DNA of 14,307 nt, taken from the NCBI GenBank assembly GCA_037440765.1, contig JBBITL010000096.1, forward strand, positions 1 through 14,307. Direction: 5' to 3'. Source of the stretch: DTKY01 sp037440765. Lineage in GTDB: Bacteria; Acidobacteriota; Terriglobia; Bryobacterales; Bryobacteraceae. The stretch's first letter is position 1. Every line of letters begins with the position of its first letter. Shown here in pieces: positions 12,658 to 14,307 of this stretch. Under the pieces are notes generated by a model. That model was not told the DNA's origin, did no database searches, and saw only the letters and a list, made by a program, of their open reading frames with translations. Made by a program: the position numbers and the translations under genes.

Positions 12658-12955
12658 AGCCGCTCTGTTCGAGGTTCAGTGCCCCTGCTGCCAGGCGGCC
12701 CTGAAGATCGATCCCGCGACCCGTGCGGTGATCAGCCACAAGGCGGCCGAGAGGCCGCGCACGGTCGAGGACATGGACGCCGCCATGGACCTGTATCGCG
12801 GAGAGGCGGCCCGCCGCGAGGAAGCCTTCCGCAAGTCGGTCGAAGCGCACAGGAAATCGAAGGACGTGCTGGCCGCCAAGTTCGACGAACTGCTCAAGCA
12901 GGCCAAGGAAAGCCCCGACACTCCTCCACCGCAGCGGGACATAGACCTGGACTGA
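12644..12955 (+). CDS. Small CPCC-motif, coiled-coil protein of unknown function
   Basis: The 103-residue protein is not a family I recognise. The N-terminus has FEVQCPCCQAALKID (9-23) with C13, C15 and C16, resembling one half of a zinc ribbon (CxxC followed by a hydrophobic strand). No second cysteine pair follows, so zinc binding would need a dimer or partner. Residues about 42-90 are charged and helical, likely a coiled coil (YRGEAARREEAFRKSVEAHRKS is typical in its heptad-like charge pattern). The tail is acidic and proline-rich (PDTPPPQRDIDLD). The ATG has AGGA 7 bases upstream and lies 14 bases inside the Nudix gene, making it the last gene of the Fur-led chain. It ends 6 bases from the convergent MetY stop. 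Confidence 0.7.
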   Translation: MAKGRAALFEVQCPCCQAALKIDPATRAVISHKAAERPRTVEDMDAAMDLYRGEAARREEAFRKSVEAHRKSKDVLAAKFDELLKQAKESPDTPPPQRDIDLD

Positions 12956-12961
12956 CCGCGT

Positions 12962-14263
12962 CTACTTCTGCGAGGCCTCCAGGCCCTGATCCAGGTCCCA
13001 GAGAATGTCGTCGATGTCCTCCAGGCCGATCGACACCCGGACCATGTCGGGCTCCACTCCCGCAGCCGCCTGTTCGGACTCGCTCAACTGCTGGTGCGTG
13101 GTCGAGGACGGGTGGATGATCAGGCTGCGCGCGTCGCCGATGTTGGCCAGGTGGCTGAACAGCTTCACGCTGTCGATGAGCTTCCTGCCCGCCTGGTAAC
13201 CGCCCTTGATGCCGAATGAGAACACCGCGCCGGCGCCCTTGGGCAGGTACTTGCCGGCCAGCGCGCGGTACGGGCTCGATTCGAGCGAAGGATACTTCAC
13301 CCAGCTCACCAGCTTGTGGCTTTCCAGGAACCTTGCCGCCGCCAGCGCGTTCGACACATGGCGGTCCATCCGCAGCCCCAGCGTTTCAATGCCCTGTAGA
13401 AACAGGAATGCGTTGAACGGGCTCATGCAGGGGCCCATGTCGCGCAGGCCCTCGACCCGGGCCTTGATGATGAAAGCCAGGTTGCCGAACGTCTCGGTGA
13501 ACTTCAGCCCGTGGTAGGAACGGGCGGGCTGGTTGAGCTGCGGGAAGGCGCCCTCGGCCCAGGGGAACCTGCCGCTGTCGACGATGATGCCTCCGATGCT
13601 GGTGCCGTGGCCGCCCATGAACTTGGTCAGAGAGTGCACCACGATGTCGGCGCCGTGGTCTATGGGCCGGCACAGGTACGGCGTGGCGAAGGTGTTGTCG
13701 ATCATGAGCGGAATGTTGTGCTCGTGGGCGATCCGGGCCACGGCCTCGATGTCCAGTACGTTGCCCCTCGGGTTGCTGATCGTCTCTCCGTACAGGCACT
13801 TGGTCTTGCCCGTGATCGCCTTGCGGAAGTTCGCCGGGTCGTCCGGGTCCACGAACTTCACGTCGAGCCCCAGTTTGCGGAAGCTCACGTCGAACTGCGT
13901 GTATGTGCCCCCGTAGAGCGTGCTCGCGGCCACCATCTCGTCGCCCGCCTCCATCAGGCTGCTGGCGGCGATGAACTGCGCCGCCTGGCCGCTCGACAGG
14001 GCCAGCGCGGCCGCTCCGTTTTCGAGCGACGCCACCCTCTCTTCCAGCGCTCCGGTGGTCGGATTCATTATCCGGGTGTAGATGTTGCCGGACTGCTGCA
14101 GCGCGAACAGCGCCGCGGCGTGCTCGGAATCCTGGAAGACGTAGGACGTCGTCTGATATATCGGTACTGCGCGGGCGCCCGTGGCCGGGTCCGGTTGATA
14201 ACCGGCGTGCAGGGAGCGGGTGTTGAACCCGAGCGTGCGATCCGGAGTCTGCTTCTCAGCCAT
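12962..14263 (-). CDS. metY: O-acetylhomoserine sulfhydrylase (O-acetylhomoserine aminocarboxypropyltransferase), PLP enzyme
   Basis: The 433-residue protein belongs to the Cys/Met-metabolism PLP family and matches the usual length of MetY (about 430). It opens with GFNTRSLHAGYQPDPATGARAV, then PIYQTTSYVF, NIYTRIMNPTTGALEERVASLE (59-80), the phosphate-binding SSGQAA (90-95), LYGETISNPRGNVLDI (157-172), D189 in MIDNTFATPYL, and the PLP lysine K214 in VHSLTKFMGGHGT. It replaces the acetyl group of O-acetylhomoserine with sulfide, giving homocysteine in the cytoplasm. Cystathionine synthases are shorter and lack the insertion after the lysine motif (GRFPWAEGAFPQLNQPARSYHGLKF region), so MetY is favoured. 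The ATG at 14263 is chosen because GAGGTGA precedes it; an in-frame GTG at 14290 lacks one. Confidence 0.93.
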   Translation of the reverse strand: MAEKQTPDRTLGFNTRSLHAGYQPDPATGARAVPIYQTTSYVFQDSEHAAALFALQQSGNIYTRIMNPTTGALEERVASLENGAAALALSSGQAAQFIAASSLMEAGDEMVAASTLYGGTYTQFDVSFRKLGLDVKFVDPDDPANFRKAITGKTKCLYGETISNPRGNVLDIEAVARIAHEHNIPLMIDNTFATPYLCRPIDHGADIVVHSLTKFMGGHGTSIGGIIVDSGRFPWAEGAFPQLNQPARSYHGLKFTETFGNLAFIIKARVEGLRDMGPCMSPFNAFLFLQGIETLGLRMDRHVSNALAAARFLESHKLVSWVKYPSLESSPYRALAGKYLPKGAGAVFSFGIKGGYQAGRKLIDSVKLFSHLANIGDARSLIIHPSSTTHQQLSESEQAAAGVEPDMVRVSIGLEDIDDILWDLDQGLEASQK

Positions 14264-14268
14264 GTCTT

Positions 14269-14275
14269 TCACCTC
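14269..14275 (-). promoter_or_regulatory. Shine-Dalgarno (GAGGTGA) for metY
   Basis: GAGGTGA lies 5 bases before the ATG at 14263 and decides that start. A TATAGA (14274-14279) overlaps it; if used as a -10 the message would begin after the ribosome site, so the true promoter is probably beyond the window edge. Confidence 0.65.
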
Positions 14276-14307
14276 TATAGTGCCGCCCACGTGCGTCGGG
14301 ACGGCCG

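Overview
The window is GC-rich (by eye roughly two-thirds G+C), densely coding and has no mobile elements, rRNA or CRISPR. Gene content fits a member of the Acidobacteriota: an FHA-GAF-SpoIIE phosphatase, a membrane protein fused to a spermidine-synthase-like domain, a fused homocysteine methyltransferase/MTHFR, and an ECF sigma/zinc anti-sigma pair. The phylum is inferred from recalled family resemblance and was not tested. A run of 10 N at 9299-9308 marks a draft or metagenome assembly.

Layout. 69-145 (-) is tRNA-Pro(UGG) with encoded CCA. 330-1107 (+) is a two-gene unit: a short HU/IHF-like protein without the DNA-intercalating arm, then a TIR-domain protein whose N-terminus repeats the same half-HU fold. 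It converges on a secreted TPR protein (1090-1479, -), which is divergent from uvrC (1499-3199, +). UvrC has its GIY-YIG, Fe-S cysteine, UVR and RNase-H-like parts but no C-terminal helix-hairpin-helix. 3155-4607 (-) encodes a small membrane protein, an ECF sigma factor and its zinc anti-sigma factor, with overlapping ends. 4659-7171 (+) carries the fused methyltransferase/MTHFR and a TsaC/YrdC-type tRNA-modification enzyme. A DnaC/IstB-like ATPase (7189-7944, -) follows. 8014-12955 (+) is a five-gene chain with no intergenic DNA: Fur-family regulator, FHA-GAF-SpoIIE phosphatase (crossing the N gap), fused spermidine-synthase-like membrane protein, Nudix hydrolase, and a small CxCC protein. 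The window closes with O-acetylhomoserine sulfhydrylase (MetY, 12962-14263, -).

How it works together. MetY makes homocysteine, and the fused enzyme supplies methyl-THF and methylates homocysteine, so the window holds two steps of methionine synthesis in separate transcription units. UvrC and the Nudix enzyme concern DNA and nucleotide-pool repair. The Fur-led chain looks like a metal- or redox-linked stress operon (inference). The best candidate for an undescribed system is the HU-TIR pair beside the tRNA gene: an armless HU-like protein co-encoded with a TIR effector that has a half-HU module and the predicted catalytic glutamate.

Regulation. Several unit-leading genes have a TAnnnT -10-like element only 5-9 bases before the start codon and no convincing Shine-Dalgarno, suggesting leaderless or near-leaderless transcripts. 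uvrC and the TPR gene appear to share one palindromic -10 (AGTATACT). Gene tails overlap or nearly touch, and no intrinsic terminator was seen. No gene-free stretch exceeds about 185 bases.
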